64,000 bases of DNA from Symbiodinium kawagutii (taxonomy: Eukaryota; Sar; Dinophyceae; Suessiales; Symbiodiniaceae), in the NCBI GenBank assembly GCA_009767595.1, contig VSDK01020365.1, positions 581,626 through 645,625 on the forward strand, read 5' to 3'. How positions within the stretch are numbered: position 1 is the stretch's first letter; each line of letters begins with the position of its first letter. Positions 52,200 to 62,653 of the stretch are shown here, piece after piece. A program made the position numbers and the translations under genes. The notes under the pieces are model-generated. The model was not told where the DNA came from, ran no database searches, and saw only the letters and a list, made by a program, of their open reading frames with translations.

Positions 52200-52825
52200 C
52201 TTGGCGGAGCCGAAAGATGTGGTTTTTTGATTGTACGTGTTGTCATACAACAAAAATAACATGATTGGGGTATAGACTTTTGTCGTACTTAACGCTTTTG
52301 CCATGCATGTATGTGTATAATTTGTGAATGATGATATATAGGTGCTGTACATATATATATATATATGGAAGATTATAATGGCGCATGTACCAATCAAATA
52401 TTATATTATCGTATCAAAGAATACATAATATTACCTGTGTATATGTGCGCTGTGTACCCGACAAGGGTGGTTGTTAATTTCTGCCCGTGGCACCTTTGGA
52501 GACCCGATGGCGGCTTAACCCTGGCCTGTACTGCTTCTCTAACTCTCCTCGCTAGTCACAGCAAGCTGGTAGCTGCTAGCTGCGTAGTCCCAGTTCGATG
52601 GTTTCCCCAATGCTGGTAGCATCTGGTAGTTCCTTTCTCAGCCTTAAATGCCATAAGCATGTCTGGGACCCAAGGACGCTTCCTAGGGAACCTACTTGAA
52701 AATGAGGCCGCTTTCTGAGGCAATTCATTCCTGGGATGACCATTTTGGTGCGTCCAGAAGAGGACTCTCGCCCCCGCCCCTCCAACTGTCCCGATTTCCT
52801 ATGCTTTTCAGTACCTAACCCTATG

Positions 52826-52924
52826 CTTTCAGTTACCTCTACAGTAGGTAACCGCCCCCAGTTCCAACAAGCTAGTAGAAACGAGCTGGTTACCAGTCCC
52901 TTATTTCATGGTCACTGGAAGCGT
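52826..52924. repeat. F4 introner-like element
   Basis: ctttcagttacctctacagt and catggtcactggaagcgtag arms, inner word ccagttccaacaagctagta. It lies just downstream (minus sense) of the exon ending at 52942. Confidence 0.8.
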
Positions 52925-52941
52925 AGGGTCGTCGAATGCAC

Positions 52942-53006
52942 TGTGCTGACCAGTCACAGTGGGAGAAAGCCAGGGCCAAATCGTCAATCGCAAGAAGAGG
53001 AGGCTG
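52942..53006 (-). CDS. Coding exon
   Basis: Twenty-one codons, QPPLLAIDDLALAFSHCDWS then A. Acceptor ccaatcgctgtgttcag strong, donor ACA|GTGCAT. The F4 element begins a few bases into the intron. Confidence 0.7.
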
Positions 53007-53266
53007 CTGAACACAGCGATTGGCACCCAAAGGAATAGGCAGGAACCAATGCCTTGGAAACAGGGGGAAACCATGGATGAGACCTGGAGGAACCACTGGA
53101 GGCATAAGACTCTGCCCTGCTTGTTGCTTCAAATGATATGATATGATTCGGTTTGCGGTATTGATGCCTGACATTTGCATTGCGCGGTCCTGAAAATGAA
53201 ACGTCATGCCTTGATTTGAAACAATCGACATTGCCTCGGAAGCTTTCTTCACAATATGAACATCAC

Positions 53267-53363
53267 ATTGGATCAATTTGGGATATAGCTCCGGAGTGTG
53301 CAGCCCCAATTCCAAAGTCTTGACCAGGCGCAGCTTGAAGAGCAGGATCGGCGTCGAATCACA
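53267..53363 (-). CDS. Coding exon
   Basis: Thirty-two codons, CDSTPILLFKLRLVKTLELG then LHTPELYPKLIQ. Acceptor ttgtgctttgccttcag, donor AAT|GTGATG. Leu-rich amphipathic helix. Confidence 0.75.
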
Positions 53364-53405
53364 CTGAAGGCAAAGCACAAAGTCGAAAGCCACACGCTCA
53401 GAAAC

Positions 53406-53468
53406 GGTGGCAAGAAATGCCTCGCTCCGGCCGAGCAGCGTTACAAACGTGGCCTAGCAAGTTGTTTC
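53406..53468 (-). CDS. Coding exon
   Basis: Twenty codons, NNLLGHVCNAARPERGISCH, acceptor tctgctgtgcctccag, donor GTTTCT. A 42-nt intron follows; the phase to the next exon does not match as drawn, so one border is probably off. Confidence 0.6.
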
Positions 53469-53877
53469 TGGAGGCACAGCAGAAGCATGATGGGAATCTT
53501 TTGTATGGTAATCCCATAAGTTTGGACATTATACATACGTATTGCCAATAATTTGTACTATCCACTAAATACTAACAACCATGGCAAAACAACCATAATT
53601 CCTAAGTTTTGACTGACTTGTTGCTAATAATCCCAACAACAAGAGCTTGACAAGGCCTGACTGATGCCTAATCACTCCTAAGAATAGATGTCCACTAAGG
53701 GTGAGAAGCCGACACTCTGAGATACTCTAAGTCTATATGGGTGTTTCTCAAAATAGGGGACCCCCCAAATGATCCACTACTAACCGTTGATATTAACAGA
53801 CCAACCACTCCAGTTGGATATAGTTGGTATATCCTCTATGATTGCATACAATCCTCTCGTTAAGGAATTTTCGGCAC

Positions 53878-53976
53878 GCCGAGCGGCAAGGAGGGCCACG
53901 GTAGCTGAAGGTCCTTCTGGAGGGTTGCTGCCAGGAGAGGCGGTGCTGACCCCGCCAAGCCAAGCACCAGGAAGCT
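53878..53976 (-). CDS. Coding exon, hydrophobic
   Basis: Thirty-three codons, [20 protein letters not shown] then [13 protein letters not shown], phase zero at both ends. Acceptor acatctccttgcgag, donor GGC|GTGCCG. Possible membrane or signal-like start; high third-position G/C. Confidence 0.7.
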
Positions 53977-54082
53977 CTCGCAAGGAGATGTGAAGAGGAT
54001 CAACCTGGGACCGAACACTGCAGCACGTGGCACCACCGTGGTTGTGAGTTGGTGTGAGTTGGTGAACATAACACACCTTAAA

Positions 54083-54425
54083 ATAGCCATATATATATAT
54101 ATAGATATATAGATATATAGATATATATAGATATATATATATATATATGAATATATAGATATATAGATATATATAGATTTATAGATATAGATATATAGAT
54201 ATATATATATATATATATAAAAAGATATATAGATATATAGATATATAGATATATATAGATATAATATATATATATAGATATATAGATATATAGATATATA
54301 GATATATATAGATATATATATATAAATAGATATAGAGATATATATATATAGATATATATAGATATGTAGATATATAGATATATATAGATATATAGATATA
54401 TAGATATATAGGTATATATAAAAAT
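54083..54425. repeat. AT satellite, (ATAGATAT)n
   Basis: More than 300 bp of atagatat and atatat units with few interruptions. No coding. Confidence 0.95.
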
Positions 54426-54716
54426 ATATGTGTACTATATATACATACTAAAATATATAATTATATATATTCCCTAACTGGCAGTTACCCTAGTTATTTG
54501 AGGGTGATTAGTAGTTACCCTTACTATAGTCATATCTAACCCTAGCTAACTGGTGGTTCCCCCAGTTACAACCTAAGGTAACTAAGTGGGGGGTACCACT
54601 CTGTGGGGACAATGAAGTGACAGCAGCCAGCTGACAGAATACAGAGGACAAGGAACTCAGATAACAGTAACAACAGCCTGGAACTGAAATGACATGCAAA
54701 CATGAAAGATCAAAAC

Positions 54717-54826
54717 ATGGCTAGCAATGGGATATTTCATTTCAACATCCACTTCCGACTCTATGAACAATGCATCATGGATGAAACGTGATGGAGCTTT
54801 GACAAATGTCGCCAGGATCATGAATG
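54717..54826 (-). CDS. Coding exon
   Basis: Thirty-six codons, FMILATFVKAPSRFIHDALF then IESEVDVEMKYPIASH. Acceptor cgatttcagcatttcag, donor CAT|GTTTTG. Joined in phase to the preceding exon over a 41-nt intron. Confidence 0.75.
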
Positions 54827-54867
54827 CTGAAATGCTGAAATCGAACGGGTCAGTAGATTCCACTCAC

Positions 54868-54910
54868 TGGTCAGACTTTCAGGGACGAGTGGAGCGGCAT
54901 TGTTGAACAC
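54868..54910 (-). CDS. Small coding exon
   Basis: Fourteen codons, VFNNAAPLVPESLT, acceptor catgtgtcaccag, donor ACCA|GTGAGT. Phase fits the next exon. Confidence 0.75.
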
Positions 54911-54997
54911 CTGGTGACACATGGCATCAACCAATTGATCAAGCATTCAATTCTGGTACATTTAATCCTGTGTGACAAAAAAACACCCCTACAGGAC

Positions 54998-55051
54998 CTG
55001 GTAGGTCCGGATGTAATGGACAACCAATGGGGAGGCTGGCTACGCTGTGCA
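54998..55051 (-). CDS. Coding exon
   Basis: Seventeen codons, AQRSQPPHWLSITSGPT, acceptor ttgacttgttgtaccag, donor CCAG|GTCCTG. Confidence 0.65.
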
Positions 55052-55496
55052 CTGGTACAACAAGTCAAAAGACTGCAACCTGAGAACAGGTGAACCTTGA
55101 GATTCCGTTCGAATCTCGAAAAGCAGATGAGAGGGTTTACACTACAAAGACCTTCACATGACTCTTCCGTCCAACAACAACTGGTGGTTTCTTAAAGTAG
55201 GGGTGCCCGCAAATCATCCAATGATATCCATTTATAGTAATAAACCAATCATTCTAGTTGGTATATCCCCTATGATTGCTTGTAATCCTGTTGTTAGACT
55301 CTTAATAACCATGGTTAACCACTATAGACCAACTATAAACCACTATTCTTGATTATCATCCCCTATTATTAACCACATAATCCCAATATTTGAGGTTCCC
55401 AATTTTGAACAACCCGCCAATCCAATTCCGTCTCCAAGCAGGCCCACAGGCTTCTGTGCGTCTCGAACATGACTCAAGGGGATGTGTCAACCTGCC

Positions 55497-55574
55497 TCCA
55501 GTGACCATAGTAGGTGAGCAACCCCAGCTACAACAGTGATGGTCACCTACTAATTCATGGCAACTGGAAGCCTA
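55497..55574. repeat. F4 introner-like element
   Basis: ctccagtgaccatagtaggt and catggcaactggaagcctag arms. It lies close to the 3' side (minus sense) of the exon ending at 55633. Confidence 0.85.
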
Positions 55575-55632
55575 GGCCGTGCCATGCCCAGCATGTTTTC
55601 AGCCTCCCAGCTGGGACAAGAGACCATCTGAC

Positions 55633-55765
55633 GGTGCCCTGGAGACGGTTCCAGTAGAAGGTCCAACCAGCGGTGCTGCGTTGGAAGTAGATGGTGAAAG
55701 TGATGACCGCCGCAATCAGAAGAAAAGCTTCGAAGCCGAACATGGGAGAGAAGACCACGTAGTAC
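55633..55765 (-). CDS. Coding exon, membrane segment
   Basis: Forty-four codons: YYVVFSPMFGFEAFLLIAAV, ITFTIYFQRSTAGWTFYWNR, LQGT. A long aromatic membrane helix. Acceptor atgcctttaccag; donor GTCAGA is the best of several. Third positions are G/C-rich. Family not recognised. Confidence 0.8.
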
Positions 55766-55934
55766 CTGGTAAAGGCATAGATACTTGATATAGCAGATAT
55801 AGATACAGAGACGGAGATAGAGATAGAGGTAAAGATAGATAATTAATTGTTCGCGGGAACCCTGACGTTTGCCCGCGCTTGACTTGGAGCATTTCCCTAC
55901 GTTAAAATTCCTGCGCAGGGCCGTTGTTTTTGAG

Positions 55935-56050
55935 TTTCTAAGTTAATAAACCTAAACCATAAACCCTAAAACCCTAAACCCTAAAACCCTAAAACCCTAA
56001 ACCCTAAACCATAAACCCTAAAACCTTCAACCGTAAACCCTAAAGTCCTA
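55935..56050. repeat. Interstitial telomere-type (CCCTAAA)n
   Basis: About 14 units of aaaccct/aaccctaa with some ccataaa and ccttcaa variants; the plant-type TTTAGGG motif that is also reported in dinoflagellates. Confidence 0.9.
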
Positions 56051-56449
56051 AACCACAAATCACTGCGTATTGCCAGTGGTTTTGCAACTTCTCTAAGCCA
56101 TCTTGACTTCGCACAACATCCTCCATTGCAGTGCCGCTTTATGGGTGTGGGCGAACGTCCGGGTTGAGGCGTAATTGTTTAAAGGGATACAATGGATACG
56201 GAGACTTATACATCGAGTGTGCCAGGATGTCCCAGTCAGTACACGCTGCTTCGGTAATGCAGCTACGGGCAGTCCCTGTTGTAGCCCTTTGTCACGCGTC
56301 CTGGGACTGCCCTCCCCTGAGTGCAACCCCTGTAGGCTTGGGAAAGATTCCTAGTTGTCAGATTGTTTTCATGTCTCTGCCCTCCACAGAGCAGTTCTCT
56401 CAAACTGGGCTCATGCTTGGCCAAGTGATACAAATAAAGGGAAATATGG

Positions 56450-56920
56450 AGAAGACCCCCAAAGAGAGACTCAGGTTGCAATGTAGAAGAGCTGTGACAT
56501 TTAGACCGTACCAAATCTGGATGGACACCACTGGCACTCCCCTGAGATTGTGACGAGATTTCGACGGCATCCTTCAGCTGTAACCATAGGAGGATGCTGC
56601 TTGAGAGCCTCAAAGATGTGCGGGAGGGTCTATATACTCAAACCAATGAACCAATGCAACTTGGGGATTTGGCTCCAGAACAGAACTGAGAGATCGCAAA
56701 TAGCAATGCCATGCGTCTGGCCCTTTGCTGAGCAATTGTGTGTAACTATGGGCACCTCCATGAAAAACAAGTTAAGGGCAAGGGTTTGTGATGCAACATG
56801 GACCTAATCTCGGCCGCCAAAGAAAAAGCGCTGTGGCTTGATGGTGACTGTGACATGGCCCCCTCAAACATTTTAGTTTCATCCCCTGATACTGACGAGT
56901 TCAGTATAGGATTCCGATAA
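56450..56920 (+). pseudogene. Decayed plus-strand reading frame with TGA stops
   Basis: One frame runs about 155 codons with no TAA or TAG until 56918, but with TGA at 56495, 56543, 56687, 56729 and 56789. Between them it reads like protein, for example EISTASFSCNHRRMLLESLK, DVREGLYTQTNEPMQLGDLA and DLISAAKEKALWLDGDCDM. Five CGA-to-TGA transitions at CpG would explain the pattern. The identity of the ancestor is unknown; chance cannot be excluded. Confidence 0.45.
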
Positions 56921-57109
56921 ATGATTACAATTGTGTTATTTTCTGAGTCTACTGGGTAGCTGCTCACATACACTCAATTCGGAAACCATCATCATTTTAA
57001 TTATATACCATTGATAAATTAAATCCCCCAACTGCAACAAACAATTTAAATGTCTAGCAAAAAAATCCCATGCAAACGACCATTTGGGTATGAACATGTC
57101 CACACCTTT

Positions 57110-57213
57110 GGTGGTTTCTCAAAGTAGGGGACCCCCCAGAATAGTCCTTTATGCAAACGATTTATAGTCATAAACCAACACTTTTTGGGGTCCCCTATGG
57201 CTTCAGAAACGCC
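57110..57213. repeat. F1 palindromic element
   Basis: tggtggtttctcaaagtagg left; gtcccctatggcttcagaaa right. Confidence 0.85.
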
Positions 57214-57289
57214 CATATTGGTCTCATTGTTGGTTTTTATCCACCATTATCACCATTATGATCCCTTATAAACCCGTAAAGAACCATAA

Positions 57290-58718
57290 AAAGCCACCAT
57301 GTTTACGGACGTATCTTGGCACAGCGAGTTGTGAACACCGTCGGTCTCAGCCCAGCAGCAAGGCAATCCACAGCAGGCAATGTGCCACCCTCACCAAGAA
57401 ATAGTTGAGAGCCTCGGCTGCACAGTGAGACACAGTGGAAGGGTTCTATCAGGTTCACTATCAACCAATGGGTCAAATGATACGGTTGATAAGTTGATAC
57501 CAGCGATGATAGTGAAAAGTTCTTAGTAGCATAACAGGGATAATCAGTTCATAGTCAACCAAGTTTATCAACATATCTAACAACCAAGTTGATGACAGGG
57601 ATGATAACCAACAAAATTATGGAAGTATTCCAAGTGACAAACAAGAATTCGGGATAACCAAAATTATGGGATGATACCAACTGAAATATGAAGATGGAAA
57701 ACTGCCAACCATCCAAAAGTCGTGAGTAGGGGTTCTCATCCTGTCAGCTCGACTAGTGACCAGTAGTTTATGGCATGTGAACAGCCAGGGGTGCAGGGTG
57801 AACTCACCCACAGCCGTGTATCAATAATCATCAATACCATGGGAATACACCAACAATATCAATCTGGATACCATTTGCCTGATCGAGTTACATCAAAGAT
57901 CAAGTGACTAGCCACAACCAACCACTTTCACCTTCTGCTGGTTCTTAAGGAAAAGTTGGGATGCCTGTGCTTTAAGAAACAACAGCCAGATACAACCAGC
58001 AACTGCAAATAATCATCAAAAACTCAACAAACTAATGGCAAAAGGGGATTCTGTCGCCTTGGTTGCAAGGCTGGGATCCACCGTTGCTGCCACCACTTGT
58101 GACCATGTGCAGTAAGGGTCAAGGTCCAGGGGATACGTGCAACGGTACGTGACCTCTCAGGACTGAGAAGTGCACCACCAAGCCAAGCTGTCGAGGGAGC
58201 CATGGTAACATAGCTTTGAAAGAAGATGAGCTACGAAAACGTGGAGAGAATGAAGAGAAATGGCGACGAAACCATTGGAAAACCCATTGACAAACCATTT
58301 GTAAGATAGTTAAACCAGGTTGATACATTTTATACTCTACATTTGTGGCATAGCGTACTAGACTAGATGGTAATAGAAAGAGTAGTGCCTGTTGATGAAG
58401 CTAGGGGCTCCCCTACTTGAGACTCACAGCTGTTACCAAACACAAAGTTGTGGGTCAAAATTTCGTACCCCAAAAACCATTGGTTCCGAATAGTCCATCT
58501 TAAATGGCCATAACCACTCATTCGGGGCTTCTAATTCTTAACCCAATACCCCTGGTGCACCATTGTCTTTCCCAGTATTGTTGGTTTCCATCCCCCATAC
58601 TTCACCATCATTAATCATTATGATCCATTTTGATGAATCATGGCAAACCATTTCTGACCATCAGTATTGCGTATGATTCTCCCCCCATGAAGCCTTGATG
58701 TTTCACTGCTTGACCCAC
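57290..58718. other. No firm exon; repeat fragments
   Basis: aaccaagttgat/gatgataaccaa words at 57470-57640; a diverged F2 at 58440-58620. No well-bordered exon on either strand. Confidence 0.45.
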
Positions 58719-58849
58719 GCCGTCGCCAGGGCACTCGCAAGCACCGCTGCTTTCGTTCCAACTCCTTCGCCTGTTCGCAGCGCTGGTGCAAATCCGCACG
58801 CGCGATTTCCAGGTCCAACAAGTGCTCACGGCGCTTGAAGATGTAGAGC
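58719..58849 (-). CDS. Coding exon, charged coiled coil
   Basis: Forty-three codons: LYIFKRREHLLDLEIARADL, HQRCEQAKELERKQRCLRVP, WRR. Strongly helical, Arg/Glu-rich, heptad-like. Acceptor tggcatcggctcag, donor GGC|GTGGGT. The frame is also open upstream (FPKHLWHRLR), so the start may lie further out. High third-position G/C. Confidence 0.8.
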
Positions 58850-59036
58850 CTGAGCCGATGCCACAGATGTTTGGGAAATCTCGGGTGGTTTTTTGATATG
58901 AATCTACCAGGTTTGGGGGCGCAAGTTGGACTAACAACAGTGAAAAAATGGTAGATACAAAAAAAATCACCCCAAGTTTGTCTTCAATAGCTGGTGATGC
59001 CAGATCTGAAGGGTCTATTCATACGGATCTAGCATT

Positions 59037-59291
59037 AGAAAGGTTATCCTCTGGCATCCATAACAAGCATTGCCAATCTGCTCAGTGCGGTTGATTGCAA
59101 CTGCCGTCTTTATTGGCCATATATCAACGAAGGAGAACCTTTAAGCACAGATCCAAATGTCTCTGTTTGGATCACCTCCGTTTTGGAATCACGGGTTCGC
59201 ATCATCGCTGTCCCAAACCAGTCTCCGGCAGTGGCAGTACTGTACTCACAGCAACAGGTTGAGCTTCTTCAACGGCAAACCACGACATAAT
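59037..59291 (+). other. Open plus-strand frame, status unknown
   Basis: Eighty-odd codons open to a TAA: reads YPLASITSIANLLSAVDCN, LYWPYINEGEPLSTDPNVSV and VRIIAVPNQSPAVAVLYSQ. Composition is protein-like but third positions are not biased, and the flanking exons are all on the other strand. Confidence 0.3.
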
Positions 59292-59390
59292 TAATCATGA
59301 ACGCGCAGCAAGCATATGTTGGGGTGACACCATTTTTCGTATACACATCACAAACGTTCAGGCCAACAATATGCTACAAACCACTACAAC

Positions 59391-59582
59391 TTGGGTCGAA
59401 GATATGCGAGAAGACACCCAATGTTGCTCCGATCTGCGCATCTGAGGGGCTGTCTGGGATGAAAATGGTGATGCATTGCCATCCAAGCCAAAAGCATGGC
59501 ACGGTGAGTGAGCGAAGCCTCGCGCAAGACACCGCTGCGCTGTTGTCACATCGCCATGCGGTTTCGTTGGAAAGCAACTGAC
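59391..59582 (-). CDS. Coding exon, 192 nt, Cys-rich
   Basis: Sixty-three codons: QLLSNETAWRCDNSAAVSCA, RLRSLTVPCFWLGWQCITIF, IPDSPSDAQIGATLGVFSHI. Acceptor tggaagatcacag, donor CCAA|GTTGTA. Cys spacing and hydrophobic strands suggest an extracellular or lumenal domain. Two other minus frames are open but less natural. Confidence 0.75.
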
Positions 59583-59883
59583 CTGTGATCTTCCATGATG
59601 GACTAACAACCATTGAACCATCATTAAGCATTGATTAACATCCATGTTAGGTGATGATCATCGTACAAACGATCATTAACCATTCTCGAACATGTCTATA
59701 TATCTAACAACCTACAAAGCATCATTATCTGGCAGCCATGTATTGACAATTGTCGTACGAACATGCAGAAACCATCATTCACCATGTTAACGATCTTGTG
59801 GATGGAGTACGTCAATAATGACTCCATACATAGCCAGGTGAAAGCATTCATCTGCAAAGACCAAAAGCCATGCTTAACAACTA

Positions 59884-60000
59884 TTTGGCTATGGGTCAAT
59901 ATTGACCAACCAATAGTGGGGAGTAATAACCAACAAAAATAAGGAAAACGATGGTTAATGATGGGGGAACCAGGGGTACAGGGTTTTGACCCACTGCCAT
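59884..60000. repeat. F2 element, inverse orientation
   Basis: ggctatgggtcaatattgacc to gtacagggttttgacccactg; an F1 copy follows at once. Confidence 0.85.
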
Positions 60001-60002
60001 TT

Positions 60003-60104
60003 GGGTGTTTCTCAAAAGAGGGGTAGCCCTAAATCATCCGGTTCATCATTTGTAGCAATGAACCAACCATTTCTGGGGGAGTTCCTATGGCTTGAGAAAC
60101 CACC
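60003..60104. repeat. F1 palindromic element
   Basis: gggtgtttctcaaaagaggg left; gttcctatggcttgagaaac right. Confidence 0.85.
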
Positions 60105-60109
60105 ATGTG

Positions 60110-60952
60110 CCAACTTCAACATTGGCTGTGGCTGCACCTTCCAGATCCTGTAGCAAATGTCCAGCAGTTGCACAACAGTGGGCTAACTTGTCAGCCAATC
60201 ATCAAGTGATGGAGCTAACCCCCCTCCCTTGCACACCGGTGAAGTTCATTGAAGTTCCTGCTAATGTGTTGACTAACCAAATTTGCTTGCTTGACTGCTG
60301 TGGAAACTGCCTGAAGTCACAAAGCTGATATCTGAGGCCCCCTGCACAAAAATCGGTTCTTAGCAGGCTTTGCCAAAGTTCCGGGTGATCTGCTAATCTG
60401 TTGATTCCTCGGTTTGACGAGCGGGGGAACTATTGAAAGCCACCTATCCTTGAAGAGAGCGAACCATGAACAGAACTACATTTCTTTAGGCTTCAAAGGT
60501 GGACAACTACATTCTTTGGCCCATCCTATTCTTCCAAATTCATCCAAAGGATGTTAGCTTTTTTACTAATTCGAATCTTAGCCTTAGCCACCATCCTCCT
60601 GGTCTTCCCATGGATGCTGGTGCTGCACCGAAATTCAGTGAGCCATTGGAAAGGAACCGAGCTGAAAAGCAGGGCAAAAGCTGAGAAAGGCAGACGAAAA
60701 ATTGGGTGACCTGTACTGGTGCGTCCCAAGACACCAGTGCTGTCATGATGATGTCATGATGTCATGAGTTACTGTATAGGAGGCTTGAGTCCCACCATAG
60801 CAGATGCCTCTAGAAGTGCTAGATTGGCTGGATCAACTGTTCCATTCATTTTTCACCATTGTTCACCATTGTTCACCATTTTTTGTGGGATTTTCACCAT
60901 CTTTCACCCATCTTCATGGGGTTGACGGTCACTGGCACCTGTGCATTTTTAC
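60110..60952. other. No firm exon
   Basis: A plus-strand frame at 60100-60330 (PSRSCSKCPAVAQQW) is open for 77 codons without supporting borders. attgttcacc repeats occur at 60850-60900. Confidence 0.4.
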
Positions 60953-61142
60953 CCTTGGAGGCCCCCCGAATCGTTCGAATCGAATCGCCGGTCACCACAG
61001 CAACGTCCCGTCCCGTCATCCGCCCAGCTGCGCTGGCATGTCACAGCACATCCAGATAGCTCGGTCGCTTCCAAATTTGTCAGGACGCGCTGCCAGCATT
61101 CATCCTGGGTGACCATCCAAGGCGCCCGGAAGCCACGGCCGG
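60953..61142 (-). CDS. Coding exon, 190 nt, Cys-rich
   Basis: Sixty-two codons: GRGFRAPWMVTQDECWQRVL, TNLEATELSGCAVTCQRSWA, DDGTGRCCGDRRFDSNDSGG. Five Cys and Trp/Asp-rich. Acceptor cggcgcaatgctgag, donor CAAGG|GTAAAA. High third-position G/C. Probably extracellular; family unknown. Confidence 0.8.
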
Positions 61143-61522
61143 CTCAGCATTGCGCCGGGATTCCCATGGGTTTCGGGACCCTCACCCCCGTACAAAATGG
61201 ATCAAGTCGTCCCAAAATCATGGGTATCAATCCCAAAATGAAGGGTCATGGAGGGTCAAGGTGCAACTACGGACCAGCACTTGTTACAGTTGTGAATGGC
61301 AGGCGGGGGGCTTCAGTGGATGTCCAGTAGCAGCAAACTGCAGGCCTTGATTTCAAGTGGCACCACTTCTCGAGTAGAACTATCATTTGAGTTCATTTAG
61401 TCCATAAAGCTCAATGCAAAATAACAAACATTACTGATAACCAGGTCAATCAATGATTTCTCCGTATATGTTGAGAAGCACCTGATACAAGTTTTCATGG
61501 GAGCCGGTTGCGTCGCAAGCAC

Positions 61523-61630
61523 TGCATCAAAGCTGCTGGAATCGGACGGCCATTTGCGGCTTCGCTCAGCTTGGCCCCGCAACCTGCGGACGCCTTGCCA
61601 TCCATGGCGCAGTGTCGACTGACGCCGCAG
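61523..61630 (-). CDS. Coding exon, Ala-rich
   Basis: Thirty-five codons, CGVSRHCAMDGKASAGCGAK then LSEAANGRPIPAALM. Acceptor cttcaccaagcag, donor GCA|GTGCTT. A second minus frame (RQSTLRHGWQGVRRL) and one plus frame are open. Confidence 0.55.
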
Positions 61631-61718
61631 CTGCTTGGTGAAGACAAACTCTCTGAGTTGGCCAAGTCAGCACTTCGAAAAAAGTTGTTCAAAGCATGAA
61701 AGAATGTGGGTCAGCCCA

Positions 61719-61806
61719 GTTCCGACAAGCCGGTAGTTCCGACAAGCCGGTAGTTCTACCACCTGGTTACCAGCCCCCATTTCTTGGTAACTGGAAGGGT
61801 AGGGAC
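61719..61806. repeat. F4 introner-like element
   Basis: gacaagccggtagttctacc, then ccaccatggt-like centre and ttggtaactggaagggtagg; the piece gttccgacaagccggta is duplicated in tandem at its start. Confidence 0.75.
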
Positions 61807-62306
61807 ATGCAAACAAAGCCGTACAGCTGGTCGTGAAAGTGGAGCTGATGACAACTCCTTGAGCAACGGTCGACGCATGCACGAGCACCATCTGACATGG
61901 TCTACTGAGTCTACTGGTGACGCTCCTTCGCAATGATAATGCTTCCCCGCCCTTGGTTTAACCATAGATGATTAGAAGGTGATTAGAAGGTGATTGATCA
62001 CCAAATAGGGAGGTTCTTGCTCCCAAAAATCTAGAAAAATGGATTCCGCACCAAAAATGGAAACTCTGCTGGATCTATGTCGGGCCTACACCATGATCTA
62101 TGCGAATCAATGTTTATAACGATGGGATACGATGGGGATATCTTGGATATTACGTTGGACTTGCGGACGGCCCTTTTTCTCACCATCTGCCAATCAATAA
62201 AGTTCGCTGCAGCGAACTGGGTTCGGGTCCTTCTGTTTCGAGGCTTTGGAAACAGAAGGAGACCGGCCACAAAGGTACAGCATGATACAGTGGTTCAAAC
62301 AAGTGT

Positions 62307-62347
62307 GCTTCTCAAAATAGGGGGTACCTCCATTTTAAGAAACCACC
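62307..62347. repeat. F1 element, internally deleted
   Basis: Only the two arms remain: ttctcaaaatagggggtacc joined to tccattttaagaaaccacc. Confidence 0.8.
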
Positions 62348-62540
62348 ACACCTTAAAAACATCAACCAAATTCTGTCAAAGTCAGAATCGCAGGGCTCAA
62401 ACGCCCCGAGCGGTCATATGGCTGGGTCGATACCCTGGTACCCTGGCGGTTCACATCCTCCAAATGACCACGCTGGTCTTTGTTGCGATGTTCATCTACC
62501 CAATTTGTTGGTTGCTTAAAAGCTCGTCCCACAACCATAT

Positions 62541-62653
62541 GGGTGTTTCTCGAAATAGGTGTAATTACCCCTAAAATAATCCAGTCTTTTTTAGTCGTGT
62601 ATAGGAATGAACCAACCATTTTTGGGGGGTTCCCTCTGGCTTAAGAAACCCCC
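62541..62653. repeat. F1 palindromic element
   Basis: gggtgtttctcgaaataggt left; ttccctctggcttaagaaac right. Confidence 0.85.

Noticed and set aside
56131..56613. Long overlapping ORFs on both strands
   Set aside because: Neither shows codon bias; the region looks like decayed sequence, annotated only through the TGA-broken frame downstream.
62077..62574. Plus-strand ORF of 165 codons
   Set aside because: The second half runs into two F1 elements. The first half has an equally open minus frame (FAAANFIDWQMVRKRAV).
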